A stretch of DNA of 51,526 nucleotides from Allorhizocola rhizosphaerae (GTDB taxonomy: Bacteria; Actinomycetota; Actinomycetes; Mycobacteriales; Micromonosporaceae): positions 1 through 51,526 of the forward strand of contig NZ_QJUG01000032.1 in assembly GCF_003426775.1 (NCBI RefSeq), given 5' to 3'. Of the stretch, positions 36,210 through 44,962 are shown in pieces; within the stretch, counting starts at the first letter, position 1, and each line of letters opens with the position of its first letter. Position numbers and translations under genes: made by a program. The notes below the pieces were generated by a model. The model had not been told where the DNA came from and did not search any database. It worked only from the letters and a program-made list of their open reading frames with translations.

Positions 36210-37294
36210 TGCGCGATGACCTCCAAAGCGTGTTCGAAGTCGGCCCGTGGCACGCCGGCGTTGATGGTCAGGCGCAACCGCGAGGTGCCGTCCGGGGTGG
36301 ACGGTGGCCGGAAGCACCCTACCGCCACGCCCTTGTCGCGGCATGCGGCCGCCCACTCCACGGCCTGCACGGCCGACGGGGCGCGCAGCGAGACTACCCC
36401 ACCCGGCGTGCCATCCTCGATCATCGAGGCCCGCTCGTGCAGTTCCGCGCGCAGTGCGTCGCCTTCGAGAGAGCCCGCGATGTCAAGCGCCGCAAGCACG
36501 CCGGCCACGACCGCGGGCGGCGGCGCGGTGTCGAAGATGAACGTGCGGCACGTGTCGATCAGGTGCCGGATGAGCGGGTCGGGCCCGGCGACGAAGCCTC
36601 CGGCCCCGCCCAGCGCCTTGGACAGGGTCGCGGTGATGATGACGTCGGGCTGGCCGGCCATGGCGGGCGGGTCGACCACGCCCAGGCCATGCGCATCGTC
36701 GATCATCAGTAGGGCTCCGAAGCGGCGCGCCGCGTCGTGATAGTCCCAAAGCGGGGCCAGGTCGCCGTCCACCGAAAACACCGACTCGGTCAGCACGATC
36801 ATCGGGCGCCCGGCATGCTTTTCCAACACCGATTCGAGCGCGGCCGCCGACCCGTGCGTAAAAACCTCGAATTCCGCGCGTGCGAGCCGGACTCCGTCGA
36901 TCATCGAGGCGTGGCAATGCGCATCCAGGACGAGCAGGCATTGTGGCTGTGTTCTGGCCAAGGCGGAGATGACGCCGAGATTTGCCAGGTATCCGGATGA
37001 GAAAACAAGCGAACTGGCGGTCCCCATCCAATCGGCGAGCCGGGACTCCAGCCGCACATGAAGGTCGCTCGTCCCGCGCACGAGACGCGACGCCTTCGCC
37101 CCCATGCCGTAGCGCCGGGCGGCCGCACAAAACGCCTCGACCACTCGAGGATCGCTGGACAGCCCGAGATAGTCGTTGCCCGCCAGATCGATCCCGCCCG
37201 GGAAAGCAGCAGCTGACCTGCGCAGACCCGCCCGTTCACGCAGTCGCGCCTTATGCGTGAGCCGCACCAGCCAGTCGTTGTAGGGTACCGACAT
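36197..37294 (-). CDS. bioF: 8-amino-7-oxononanoate synthase
   Basis: 365-aa PLP enzyme condensing pimeloyl thioester with L-alanine, the first committed ring step of biotin synthesis. Family sequence: [15 protein letters not shown], the Gly-rich HGSAAAL region, [14 protein letters not shown] and the PLP-lysine motif [14 protein letters not shown]. The ATG at 37292-37294 shares two bases with the bioB ATG on the other strand; an alternative GTG start is at 37267. AAGAAT lies 7 bases before the ATG, so a leaderless transcript starting inside bioB is possible. Confidence 0.93.
   Translation of the reverse strand: MSVPYNDWLVRLTHKARLRERAGLRRSAAAFPGGIDLAGNDYLGLSSDPRVVEAFCAAARRYGMGAKASRLVRGTSDLHVRLESRLADWMGTASSLVFSSGYLANLGVISALARTQPQCLLVLDAHCHASMIDGVRLARAEFEVFTHGSAAALESVLEKHAGRPMIVLTESVFSVDGDLAPLWDYHDAARRFGALLMIDDAHGLGVVDPPAMAGQPDVIITATLSKALGGAGGFVAGPDPLIRHLIDTCRTFIFDTAPPPAVVAGVLAALDIAGSLEGDALRAELHERASMIEDGTPGGVVSLRAPSAVQAVEWAAACRDKGVAVGCFRPPSTPDGTSRLRLTINAGVPRADFEHALEVIAQCRP
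37281..37286 (+). promoter_or_regulatory. Leaderless-type -10 element for bioB, inside bioF
   Basis: TAGGGT, 6 bases, then the bioB ATG at 37293. The element lies within the first codons of bioF on the opposite strand. Confidence 0.5.
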
Positions 37295-38288
37295 GGCCTC
37301 CATTCTTGACCATGCCCGTGTAGCGGTGCTCGAGCAGGGCGTCGGCCTCGACGAGGCCGGCATCCTGCAGGTGCTGCGGTTGCCCGACGACGAGATCCCG
37401 GCGGCGCTCCAGCTCGCGCACGAGGTGCGGATGCGCTGGTGCGGCCCGGAGGTGGAGGTCGAGGGCATCGTGTCGCTGAAGACCGGCGGCTGCCCGGAGG
37501 ATTGCCACTTCTGCTCGCAATCCGGGCTTTTCTCGTCTCCCGTGCGGAGTGTGTGGCTCGACATCCCCTCGCTCGTGGAGGCGGCCAAACAGACCGCGGC
37601 GACGGGCGCGTCCGAGTTCTGCATCGTGGCGGCCGTGCGCGGGCCCGACGACAAGCTGATGAAGCAGATGCGCGACGGCGTGGCGGCCATCAAGGCGGCC
37701 GTCGACATCAACGTGGCCGCGTCGCTGGGAATGCTTACCCAGCAACAGGTTGACCAGCTCGTCGAGATGGGTGTGCACCGCTACAACCACAACCTTGAGA
37801 CGGCCCAGTCGTTCTTCCCCAACGTCGTGACGACTCATACGTGGGAGGAGCGCTGGAGCACGCTCAAGATGGTCCGCGAGTCGGGCATGGAGGTGTGCTG
37901 CGGGGGCATCCTCGGGCTCGGTGAGACGGTCGAACAGCGCGCCGAATTCGCGGCGCAGCTCGCCGAGTTGCAGCCACACGAGGTACCACTCAATTTCTTG
38001 AATCCTCGGCCCGGCACGCCGCTTGGCGACCGGCCCATCGTGGATCCAAAGGACGCGCTGCGGGCGATCGCGGCATTCCGGCTCGCGCTGCCCCGCACGA
38101 TTCTGCGTTACGCCGGTGGAAGAGAAATAACCCTTGGCGATCTGGGCACCAGGGACGGCCTCCTGGGCGGGATCAACGCGGTGATCGTCGGCAACTACCT
38201 GACCACGCTGGGCCGCCCGGCGACTCAGGATTTGGAGTTGCTGCAGGAGCTCAAGATGCCCGTGAAAGCGTTGTCGGCGACGCTATGA
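37293..38288 (+). CDS. bioB: Biotin synthase
   Basis: 331-aa radical SAM enzyme inserting sulfur into dethiobiotin. The [4Fe-4S] motif is [14 protein letters not shown] (Cys67, Cys71, Cys74). [20 protein letters not shown] and [11 protein letters not shown] are typical BioB blocks. The stop overlaps bsaP by ATGA. The gene diverges from bioF with overlapping start codons, which leaves no intergenic space for a conventional control region. Confidence 0.95.
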   Translation: MASILDHARVAVLEQGVGLDEAGILQVLRLPDDEIPAALQLAHEVRMRWCGPEVEVEGIVSLKTGGCPEDCHFCSQSGLFSSPVRSVWLDIPSLVEAAKQTAATGASEFCIVAAVRGPDDKLMKQMRDGVAAIKAAVDINVAASLGMLTQQQVDQLVEMGVHRYNHNLETAQSFFPNVVTTHTWEERWSTLKMVRESGMEVCCGGILGLGETVEQRAEFAAQLAELQPHEVPLNFLNPRPGTPLGDRPIVDPKDALRAIAAFRLALPRTILRYAGGREITLGDLGTRDGLLGGINAVIVGNYLTTLGRPATQDLELLQELKMPVKALSATL

Positions 38289-38464
38289 CGGTCATGGTCT
38301 ACTGCGAACGGTGCGGCGAGCCCGGCCGGCACGACGAGTGCGAGCGGGCGCGAGCCTTGGAGCCGCCGCGTTTCTGCGCCAAGTGCCGGCGCCGGATGAA
38401 GGTGCAGGTGGTTCCGGCCGGTTGGACCGCGACGTGCGTCGAGCACGGGACCATGCATGGCTGA
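38285..38464 (+). CDS. bsaP: Biotin synthase auxiliary protein BsaP
   Basis: 59-aa cysteine-rich protein encoded in the overlap between bioB (ATGA) and the next gene (8 bases). It has three cysteine clusters, [23 protein letters not shown] and ATCVEHG, plus the [10 protein letters not shown] block seen in the small proteins that follow bioB in actinobacteria. In mycobacteria such a protein (BsaP) is needed for biotin synthase activity, probably helping the iron-sulfur cluster. Missed by length-filtered gene callers, but context and motifs are strong. Confidence 0.85.
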   Translation: MTVMVYCERCGEPGRHDECERARALEPPRFCAKCRRRMKVQVVPAGWTATCVEHGTMHG

Positions 38465-39548
38465 CGACGCCCGGCGGCGGTGGGCGGCCATGGCCGGCTG
38501 CGACCGCATCGTCTCGGGCATCGGCGCCGTCCCTCCCCGGCGGCGGCTGGCCCAGCTGCTGGAGGGCGGGTTCGACCTGGACGCAGCGCCGGACATCTAC
38601 GGCGACGGGCCGGTGCGCCGGCTTGAAGAGCGCGTCGCCGAGCTGCTGGGCAAGCAGGAGGTGGCGTTCTTCCCCAGCGGCACGATGGCCCAGCAGGTCG
38701 CGTTGCGGATTTGGGCGGCCCGCAAGGGAAACTCGGTCGTGGCGTTGCATCCGCTGCAACATCCGGTGGTTTGGGAGCGGGATGCGTTGTCCGTCCTGTC
38801 TGGACTGCGCACGGTGTGGGTGACGCGGGAGCCGCGCCAGCCCACGGCCGACGAGGTGCTCGCGGTGGACGAGCCGTTCGGCACGCTGATGGTCGAGCTG
38901 CCGCTGCGCGAGGCGGGATACCTGCTGCCGACGTTCGCCGAGCTGACGGAGCTCGCCGGCGCGGCACGGGCGCGGGGCGCATATGTCCACTTCGACGGCG
39001 CGCGGCTGTGGGAGTCCACGGCATATCTCGGCGAGGAGCTGCCGACCGTCGCGGCCCTGGCAGACAGCGTGTATGTCTCGTTTTACAAGACCCTGATGGG
39101 CCTGTCGGGTGCGGCGCTCGCCGGTCCGGCCGAGTTCATCAGCGAGGCCAAGGCATGGCGGCACCGCTACGGAGGCAAGCTGTTTCAGCAGTGGCCGTCC
39201 GTCTTCACCGCGCTGCACGGGCTCGACACGATCCTGCCCCGGCTATCGTCCTATGTGGCGCATGCCCGCACACTGGCCAAGGCCCTGCCCGGCCGTGTCC
39301 ACCCCGATCCCCCGCACACCCATCAGTTCCAGCTCTGGTTGCCCGGCCCGGCTTCGACCCTCAACGAGGCATGCCTGCGGCTGGCCGAGCGCGAGCGGGT
39401 CTGGTTCGCCTCGGGCTGGCGCGACCAACCGCCCACCGGGCTGGCCATGACCGAGATCACCATCGCGGCCCCCGCCCTCTCCCTCACCCCCGCCGACGTC
39501 ACCGCCATCGCCGATGCCTTCCTGGCCGAGTTCAACTCAGTCGACTAA
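38457..39548 (+). CDS. Threonine aldolase / beta-eliminating lyase family protein
   Basis: 363-aa fold-type I PLP enzyme. [33 protein letters not shown] and [18 protein letters not shown] (PLP lysine Lys211) follow the threonine aldolase pattern, with a slightly long N-terminus. It probably cleaves a beta-hydroxy-amino acid to glycine and an aldehyde. Its start overlaps bsaP by 8 bases, so it is made with the biotin genes; a functional link to biotin is not obvious. Confidence 0.87.
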   Translation: MADDARRRWAAMAGCDRIVSGIGAVPPRRRLAQLLEGGFDLDAAPDIYGDGPVRRLEERVAELLGKQEVAFFPSGTMAQQVALRIWAARKGNSVVALHPLQHPVVWERDALSVLSGLRTVWVTREPRQPTADEVLAVDEPFGTLMVELPLREAGYLLPTFAELTELAGAARARGAYVHFDGARLWESTAYLGEELPTVAALADSVYVSFYKTLMGLSGAALAGPAEFISEAKAWRHRYGGKLFQQWPSVFTALHGLDTILPRLSSYVAHARTLAKALPGRVHPDPPHTHQFQLWLPGPASTLNEACLRLAERERVWFASGWRDQPPTGLAMTEITIAAPALSLTPADVTAIADAFLAEFNSVD

Positions 39549-39634
39549 ATCTTGGCATCGAGGTACAGGCGTCGGAAACGGTCCGGACGGACGACTTCGC
39601 CGCGCCGCCGACAGCGCATGATCACCAAGCGCGC

Positions 39635-39640
39635 TAAGTT
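39635..39640 (+). promoter_or_regulatory. Leaderless-type -10 element for the RCK gene
   Basis: TAAGTT, 7 bases, then ATG at 39648. Confidence 0.45.
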
Positions 39641-39647
39641 TTGAACC

Positions 39648-40139
39648 ATGCGGGTACAGGTAGAGCAGACCACACTCCCGGGCATCGGCGTCCGGCACGA
39701 CCTCGTCACGGCGAAGGGCCGCCGGATCGGCGTGATCTCATTCCGCTCGGGACGGCGAGACTTCATCAGTTTCGACCCCGAGGATCCGGACAGCTGCCGT
39801 GAGTCGATCGAGCTCAACGACGACGAGGCGGAGGCGCTCGCCGACATCCTGGGCGCGTCGCTGATCCTGGGCCAGCTCGCCGGCATCCGCGAGCAGGCGG
39901 CCGGGCTGCGCACCGAGCAGATCACCATCCCGGCGGGCTCGTCGTTCGTCGGGCGCACGCTCGGCGACACCCAGGCCCGCAGCCGCACCGGCGCCTCCAT
40001 CGTGGCCGTGCTGCGCGAGGGCACGGTGCTGGCCTCACCCGACCCGCAATTCGTGTTCGAAGCCGGCGACGTGATGGTCGCCGTCGGTACCCCCCAAGGA
40101 GTTGAAGCCGTCGCTCAAATCCTTGCCGAGGGTCCGTAA
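39648..40139 (+). CDS. TrkA-C (RCK_C) regulatory subunit of a cation:proton antiporter
   Basis: 163-aa cytoplasmic protein. The N-terminal ~75 residues are a KhtT-like domain (VEQTTLPGIGVRHDLVTAKG). The C-terminal ~80 residues are a TrkA-C domain (IPAGSSFVGRTLGDTQARSR then ASIVAVLREG and FEAGDVMVAVG). It is coupled to the antiporter by a TAATG overlap, like KhtT and KhtU of Bacillus, where this subunit gates potassium efflux in response to ligand or pH. Confidence 0.9.
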   Translation: MRVQVEQTTLPGIGVRHDLVTAKGRRIGVISFRSGRRDFISFDPEDPDSCRESIELNDDEAEALADILGASLILGQLAGIREQAAGLRTEQITIPAGSSFVGRTLGDTQARSRTGASIVAVLREGTVLASPDPQFVFEAGDVMVAVGTPQGVEAVAQILAEGP

Positions 40140-41422
40140 TGCATGGTTCCACCACCCTGCTCTTGATCGAACTGGGTGCGGTGCTGCTCGGGCTGGGTCT
40201 GCTCAGCCGGGTGGCCCGCCGCGTGGGCATCTCCCCCATCTCGCTGTGGCTGCTGGCGGGGCTCGCGTTCGGGCACGGCGGCCTACTGCCGCTCGGCGCG
40301 ACCGAGGAGTTCATCGCCGTGGGCGCCGAGATCGGCGTGATCCTGATGCTGTTCATGCTCGGGCTGGAGTACTCGGCCACCGAGCTGATCGGCAATCTGC
40401 GTGCGGCCGCACCCGCAGGGCTGCTCGACGCGGTGCTCAACACGGTCCCGGGCGCGCTGCTCGCGCTCATGCTCGGCTGGGGGCCGGTGGGGGCGATCGC
40501 GCTGGCCGGCATCACGTGGGTCTCGTCGTCCGGCGTCATCGCGAAGGTGCTCAACGACCTGGGCCGCATCGGTAACCGGGAGACGCCGACCATCCTGTCC
40601 GTCCTCGTGATCGAGGACTTGGCGATGGCCGTGTATCTCCCCCTGCTCGTGACCGTGCTGGCCGGCACCGGCCTGATCGCGGGCGGGGTGTCGCTGTCGG
40701 TCGCGCTTGGCGCGGTGGCGGTCGTCATGCTCATCGCCGTGCGCTACGGCCACATCGTGTCGCGGCTTGTCGCCTCCAAAGACCCCGATGGCGTGCTGCT
40801 GGCCGTGCTCGGGCTCACGCTCATGGTCGCGGGCCTGGCCGCCAGCATCCAGGTGTCGGCGGCGATCGGCGCGTTCCTCGTGGGCATGGCCATCTCGGGC
40901 GAAATCGTGGAGAACGTGGCCGCGATGCTGTCCCCGCTGCGTGACGTGTTCGCGGCCGTGTTCTTCGTGTTCTTCGGTCTGGCGACCGATCCCTCGGCGA
41001 TGCCGCCGGTGCTGCTGCCGGCCGTCCTGCTGGCCGTGGTCACCATGGTCACCAAAATCATTACCGGGTACCTGGCGGCGAAGCGCGCCAAGATCGCGAG
41101 CCTTGGCCGATGGCGTGCGGGGCTGGCGCTCACACCACGCGGAGAGTTCTCCATCGTCATCGCCGGGCTGGCGGTCGGCGCGGGCGCGGCGGCCCAGCTC
41201 GCCCCGCTGTCCACGGCTTACGTGCTGATCACTGTCGTTTGTGGACCGATGCTGGCTCGCCTGCCCGACTACGCGTGGTTCAAGCGGTGGGTGCGCCCGC
41301 GGGTCACGCCCGCCGCGCCCCCGTCGCTGCCGCCGGTCATGACGCCGCCACCGGCCAGTGTGGGCGCACTCACCCGGCCGCATTCGAGGAAGGCTGCGCC
41401 GCCCGAGCGAAAGCGCGGATGA
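40139..41422 (+). CDS. CPA2-family cation:proton antiporter
   Basis: 427-aa membrane protein with about 12 helices of the Na+/H+ exchanger fold (CPA2). LGLEYSATELIGNLRAA, GITWVSSSGVIAKVLNDLG, VLVIEDLAMAVYLPLL (ED pair in the ion-binding helix) and ALTPRGEFSIVIAG are the family blocks. Together with the upstream RCK subunit it most resembles KhtTU-type potassium/proton antiporters. The end overlaps the convergent amidotransferase gene by 53 bases. Confidence 0.92.
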   Translation: MHGSTTLLLIELGAVLLGLGLLSRVARRVGISPISLWLLAGLAFGHGGLLPLGATEEFIAVGAEIGVILMLFMLGLEYSATELIGNLRAAAPAGLLDAVLNTVPGALLALMLGWGPVGAIALAGITWVSSSGVIAKVLNDLGRIGNRETPTILSVLVIEDLAMAVYLPLLVTVLAGTGLIAGGVSLSVALGAVAVVMLIAVRYGHIVSRLVASKDPDGVLLAVLGLTLMVAGLAASIQVSAAIGAFLVGMAISGEIVENVAAMLSPLRDVFAAVFFVFFGLATDPSAMPPVLLPAVLLAVVTMVTKIITGYLAAKRAKIASLGRWRAGLALTPRGEFSIVIAGLAVGAGAAAQLAPLSTAYVLITVVCGPMLARLPDYAWFKRWVRPRVTPAAPPSLPPVMTPPPASVGALTRPHSRKAAPPERKRG

Positions 41423-42077
41423 TCGGGTGGACGCGGCCGGCCTCGTCGGCCAGTTCCGGCTGGAACAGCGTGGCCAGATAGAACGGATGACCGGGCAGTT
41501 CCGCGACGCGCACCTCACCGTCGTCGTCGTGCCCGGTGAACGCCATGCCACGGGACTCAAGCAGACCTACAAACCCGGCATTCAGCCCGTAGGCGCAGTG
41601 GTAGCGCTCGATGCTCTTGTCGGCCCCGAGGATCGCCGAAGCCCGCGAGCCGGGTGCGATGTGGACGGCCCGCTCGTGCCCGACCAGTGCGCACGCCAGC
41701 TCGACGATCACCTCGTCCTCGCCCTCCCCCTTCGGCGTGACCTCGGCGTGCACGGCCGACGCCAGCCCGCACACGTTCCGCGCGAACTCCAGCATCGCGT
41801 GCTGAAAACCGCCGCACGTGCCCAGGAACGCGATCCCGTGCTCTCGCGCCGTTTTCGCGACGTGCAGGGCTCCGGCCTGGCTGCGATACGGGCTGCCGGG
41901 CAACAGCCAGATCGCGTCAAAGCGGGTCAATGCGGTCTCGTGTGCCTGCTCCGTCGGGATCCAGTACGCGTCCAACGCCAATCCTTCGTCGCGCCTGAGC
42001 GCCTCCAGGATTCCGGGGAGCCGCACGTGGGCCCGCACGTGCACGGAACGATCGCCCACCAATGCCACTGTCGTCAT
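41370..42077 (-). CDS. CTP-synthase C-terminal-like class I glutamine amidotransferase protein
   Basis: 235 aa resembling only the glutaminase half of CTP synthase (the family often named CTP synthase C-terminal region-related protein). The nucleophile elbow is FLGTCGGFQHAMLEFARN (Cys88). At the place of the usual catalytic His the sequence is ATLFQPE, so the His of FHPE is replaced by Gln; glutaminase activity is therefore doubtful. The ATG at 42075-42077 matches the family start MTTVALVGDRS. It diverges from a LysR gene. Confidence 0.85.
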   Translation of the reverse strand: MTTVALVGDRSVHVRAHVRLPGILEALRRDEGLALDAYWIPTEQAHETALTRFDAIWLLPGSPYRSQAGALHVAKTAREHGIAFLGTCGGFQHAMLEFARNVCGLASAVHAEVTPKGEGEDEVIVELACALVGHERAVHIAPGSRASAILGADKSIERYHCAYGLNAGFVGLLESRGMAFTGHDDDGEVRVAELPGHPFYLATLFQPELADEAGRVHPIIRAFARAAQPSSNAAG

Positions 42078-42116
42078 GCGTACCATCGTGGCTGGCCTCG
42101 CCCTATTAAGGCCAAC

Positions 42117-42135
42117 GACAATCTCGCACCTTGTC
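42117..42135. promoter_or_regulatory. LysR-type inverted repeat between the amidotransferase-like and LysR genes
   Basis: GACAA, 9 bases, TTGTC in the 71-bp divergent region. Size and place fit a LysR-type autoregulatory site, although the T-N11-A core is not strict. Confidence 0.4.
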
Positions 42136-42148
42136 ATTAGGGATGCTT

Positions 42149-43048
42149 ATGGACACCGGCCTGCTGAAGACCTTCGTAGTCGTGGCCCGGCAGGGCTCGT
42201 TCTCGGCGGCGGCTGCCGAGCTCGGCTACACCCAATCGGCCGTGTCGCAACAGGTCGCGCTGCTGGAACGGCAGATCGGCGCGCGGCTGCTGCACCGCCG
42301 TCCGGTCGCGCCGACCGAGGCCGGCCAACGGCTGCTCACGCATGCCGCACCCCTGCTGCTCCGGCTGGATGCGGCAATCGCCGATGTGGCAAGGCTTTCG
42401 GCCGGGCCGCCGGCTCATCTGTCCATCGGCCTGAGCCCCTTGTCCGGTACCAGAAAAATCTTCGCCGCATTGGCCGCCGCCCGGCAATCCCTTCCCAGGG
42501 TGACCCTCTCGCTGCGGGTCTCGGGGCGGCACGAGTTGTTGGCCCGCTTGGCCTCCGGCGACCTCGACCTCGCCCTCGTCGACGGCGTCACCGCCGCCAA
42601 CGACCCGCTCAACCTGCTGGACGCGGGCCCGCTCACGTCGACAACGGTCGCGCAGAGCCCGATCGCGGTGGCGTTGCCGGTCGCGCATCCGCTCGCCGAC
42701 CGCTCGTCGCTGTCGCTGCACCAGATCATCGACGCGCTGTGGATCGACGCCCCGGACATCGCCACCCCGCTGGCGCAGTTGAGCGCACTTGCCCACGCCG
42801 ATCGCGTGCGGTCGGCGCTACGCTACGACGGTGCCGACGTGCACACGCTGCTCGGGCTGATCGCGTCCGGCTCGGGGATCGCGCTTCTCCCAACGACCGC
42901 TTGCACGGGTGTGGCCGCCGTGCCACTGAGCGCGCCCCGGCTCGTGCACCGGGTAGAACTGATCCACCACAGCACCCTCGCCCCACCCGCCACCACCCTC
43001 TTTACCGTCGATCATGAACTTACGTCCATGTTCGACGGCGTGTCGTGA
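42149..43048 (+). CDS. LysR-family transcriptional regulator
   Basis: 299 aa. The winged helix is GSFSAAAAELGYTQSAVSQQ followed by VALLERQIGARLLHR; the effector domain follows with normal length. ATG 42149 has TTAGGGA 5 bases upstream; ATG 42143 is an alternative. It diverges from the amidotransferase-like gene, the probable target. The last 13 codons and the stop are encoded by a 55-bp repeat element (43010-43064) that also occurs near 50.1 kb, so the natural C-terminus has probably been replaced. Confidence 0.92.
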   Translation: MDTGLLKTFVVVARQGSFSAAAAELGYTQSAVSQQVALLERQIGARLLHRRPVAPTEAGQRLLTHAAPLLLRLDAAIADVARLSAGPPAHLSIGLSPLSGTRKIFAALAAARQSLPRVTLSLRVSGRHELLARLASGDLDLALVDGVTAANDPLNLLDAGPLTSTTVAQSPIAVALPVAHPLADRSSLSLHQIIDALWIDAPDIATPLAQLSALAHADRVRSALRYDGADVHTLLGLIASGSGIALLPTTACTGVAAVPLSAPRLVHRVELIHHSTLAPPATTLFTVDHELTSMFDGVS

Positions 43049-43064
43049 CACCAACTTCATGGTC
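43010..43064 (+). repeat. REP-like palindromic element, copy A
   Basis: 55 bases with outer arms GATCATGAACTT and AACTTCATGGTC (10 of 12 paired) and an inner stem around CGACGGCGTGTCG. About 82% identical to copy B at 50071-50125 (45 of 55 bases). It overlaps the 3' end of the LysR gene. Confidence 0.75.
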
Positions 43065-43139
43065 AATTCGTGATCGACTTTCAACCCTCGCGCGGGCGCG
43101 TGCGTTTATGGGAGTGTGGTGGCGGGCGAGAGGAATCCG

Positions 43140-43658
43140 ATGGCCGAGGCGGACTTCCGCGAATTCGTGGAGGCCAGATATGCCAAGCTGCTGCGCATAG
43201 CGTTCCTTCTGGTCGGCGACCCGGATGAGGCCGAAGACGTCCTGCAGACGGCGTTGCTGGCGGTGCTGCCGCGCTGGCGCACCATGGACCATCCCGAGGC
43301 ATACGTGCGCGCGGCGATGGTCAACCACCTGATCGGGCGGTGGCGGCGGCGCCGCGTCATCGAGGTCCTGACGGGGGTACTGCCGGAGCGGCCCACGGCC
43401 GGGCCGGGTACCGACCTCGAAAACCGTGACGAGCTGTGGCGCGCGCTGCAGGCCTTGCCCGGCCAGATGCGTGCGGTGCTGGTGCTGCGCTATTGGGAAG
43501 ATCTGTCCGAAGCCGAGACCGCGTCGCTGCTGCGCTGCTCGGTGGGCACGGTCAAGAGCCAGGCTTCACGCGGGCTGGCCCGGCTGCGGCAGATGATCGA
43601 ACCCCCGCGGCGGGCCCATCCCGCGCTGCTCGCCGTCCTGGCGGGAGACACGGAATGA
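43140..43658 (+). CDS. SigE-family RNA polymerase sigma factor (ECF type)
   Basis: 172-aa ECF-like sigma factor of the SigE50/actinobacterial group. Region 2 is FREFVEARYAKLLRIAFLLV then GDPDEAEDVLQTALLAVLPRW; region 4 is LPGQMRAVLVLRYWEDLSEA then ETASLLRCSVGTVKSQASRG. The ATG at 43140 has GAGAGGAA 4 bases upstream and fits the family start better than an upstream GTG. It overlaps the next gene by ATGA. Confidence 0.9.
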   Translation: MAEADFREFVEARYAKLLRIAFLLVGDPDEAEDVLQTALLAVLPRWRTMDHPEAYVRAAMVNHLIGRWRRRRVIEVLTGVLPERPTAGPGTDLENRDELWRALQALPGQMRAVLVLRYWEDLSEAETASLLRCSVGTVKSQASRGLARLRQMIEPPRRAHPALLAVLAGDTE

Positions 43659-44944
43659 TCAACGAACTGCGGGACACCATGCAGCGGCAGGCTTCCGGCC
43701 TCACACCGAAGCCGGACCCGTATCGCAGGCTCATGCTCAGGCGCACCCGCCGCAGGACCATTGTCGCGACCACGGTCGCCACAATGCTGCTGTCGCTCGC
43801 TGCCCCGGCCGGGGTTCTGTTGGCGCGCAACGGGTTCGTGTGGGAGGCGAGCCGACCCGGCGGCGAGCCGCCCGCCGAGCTGCAGCCGCTTTTGAGCAGC
43901 CGCACGCGCGGCACCCTCGCCGAGGACTCCGCCTTTCTGGAGGCGATACGGGCACGGGCCGCTGCGGAGATCACTGACACGCGCTCGTACGAGGGCGCGT
44001 ACATGCCCGCTGATCCGGACGCGATCCGCGTGTTGTTCGCCGGCGACGTCGCGGGCTGCGGTCGGGTGGTCGTGCTCGCGGGCGTCACGGGCCGCCCGCT
44101 GCACGCCACGTACGCCGGCTCGCCCGGCGATGAGCCGCAACAACTGCGGCTGGTCGATGCCGGCCGGCTGTCGCCGGTCGCGCAGCCGGCGTGGACGGGG
44201 TCGTCGGGGCGTTATCAGCTGATCTTCGGGCCGGAGGGCAGCCACCTGGAGTTCAGCGTGCGCACCAGATATCTGCGCGACGGCCCCGTCACCGACTGGC
44301 ATCCGGTCAACACCGAGGTATACCTGGCGACCAGCTCCACCACCCTGCCGGGCACGCGGGTGCGGGTCAGCACGACCGGCGTGGCGCCGGTCGAGGTACA
44401 GCCGATGGCCGTCCGTGCCGTGATGACCCCGGCGGTGCGCGTGGACGAGGAGTCACTGCGCGGGCACGGCGAGAGCGTGCGGCGCGCGGCCGAGGAGGCG
44501 GCCCTGCTGATCGCCCGGCGCACGGGACTCACGTCGTCGGACGCCAAGTACATGCTGCGGTGGGGTGGGCAGGTCGCCGCAGCACCGATCGCCACGGTGA
44601 TCGCGCTGACGCCCGACGGCGGCGGTCCATTCGCGACAGTCGCGCTGGATCCGGCCAACCCGAGCGCGCCCATCACGCACCCGACCGGCGACGGTGCCGT
44701 CGGCGACCCCGCGAGGTCGGTCATCGTGCATCGTCTGCCGGGAGCCTCGGACCACCTGCTGATCATCGCGCCGCAGTCGGCGGTACAGGCCAAAATCGTC
44801 CAAGGGGGAACGGTGCTCACTCGGGTCGACCTGCATCAGGGTGTCGGGTGGGGCAGACTGTCCGAGAAACTCACCGTGGTGGTGCGCGCGCTGGATCCGG
44901 CCGGGGCGATCGTCGCGGAAGCGGGCTTTTACGATGCCCCGTGA
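43655..44944 (+). CDS. Membrane-anchored protein coupled to the sigma factor (anti-sigma candidate)
   Basis: 429 aa: a short basic cytoplasmic part (residues 1-34), one membrane helix (about 35-57) and a ~370-residue extracytoplasmic region without a domain I recognise. Translational coupling to a SigE-type sigma gene and this topology are what one expects for an anti-sigma factor, but the N-terminus lacks a zinc-finger HxxxCxxC motif. It may instead be an effector or sensor of the pathway. Confidence 0.7.
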   Translation: MINELRDTMQRQASGLTPKPDPYRRLMLRRTRRRTIVATTVATMLLSLAAPAGVLLARNGFVWEASRPGGEPPAELQPLLSSRTRGTLAEDSAFLEAIRARAAAEITDTRSYEGAYMPADPDAIRVLFAGDVAGCGRVVVLAGVTGRPLHATYAGSPGDEPQQLRLVDAGRLSPVAQPAWTGSSGRYQLIFGPEGSHLEFSVRTRYLRDGPVTDWHPVNTEVYLATSSTTLPGTRVRVSTTGVAPVEVQPMAVRAVMTPAVRVDEESLRGHGESVRRAAEEAALLIARRTGLTSSDAKYMLRWGGQVAAAPIATVIALTPDGGGPFATVALDPANPSAPITHPTGDGAVGDPARSVIVHRLPGASDHLLIIAPQSAVQAKIVQGGTVLTRVDLHQGVGWGRLSEKLTVVVRALDPAGAIVAEAGFYDAP

Positions 44945-44962
44945 AGCGATGCCCCGTGAGGC
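44933..44962 (+). repeat. 15-bp tandem repeat at a gene junction
   Basis: GATGCCCCGTGAAGC is followed by a copy differing at one base. It contains the stop codon of the sigma-partner gene and the start of the TPR frame. Confidence 0.6.
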
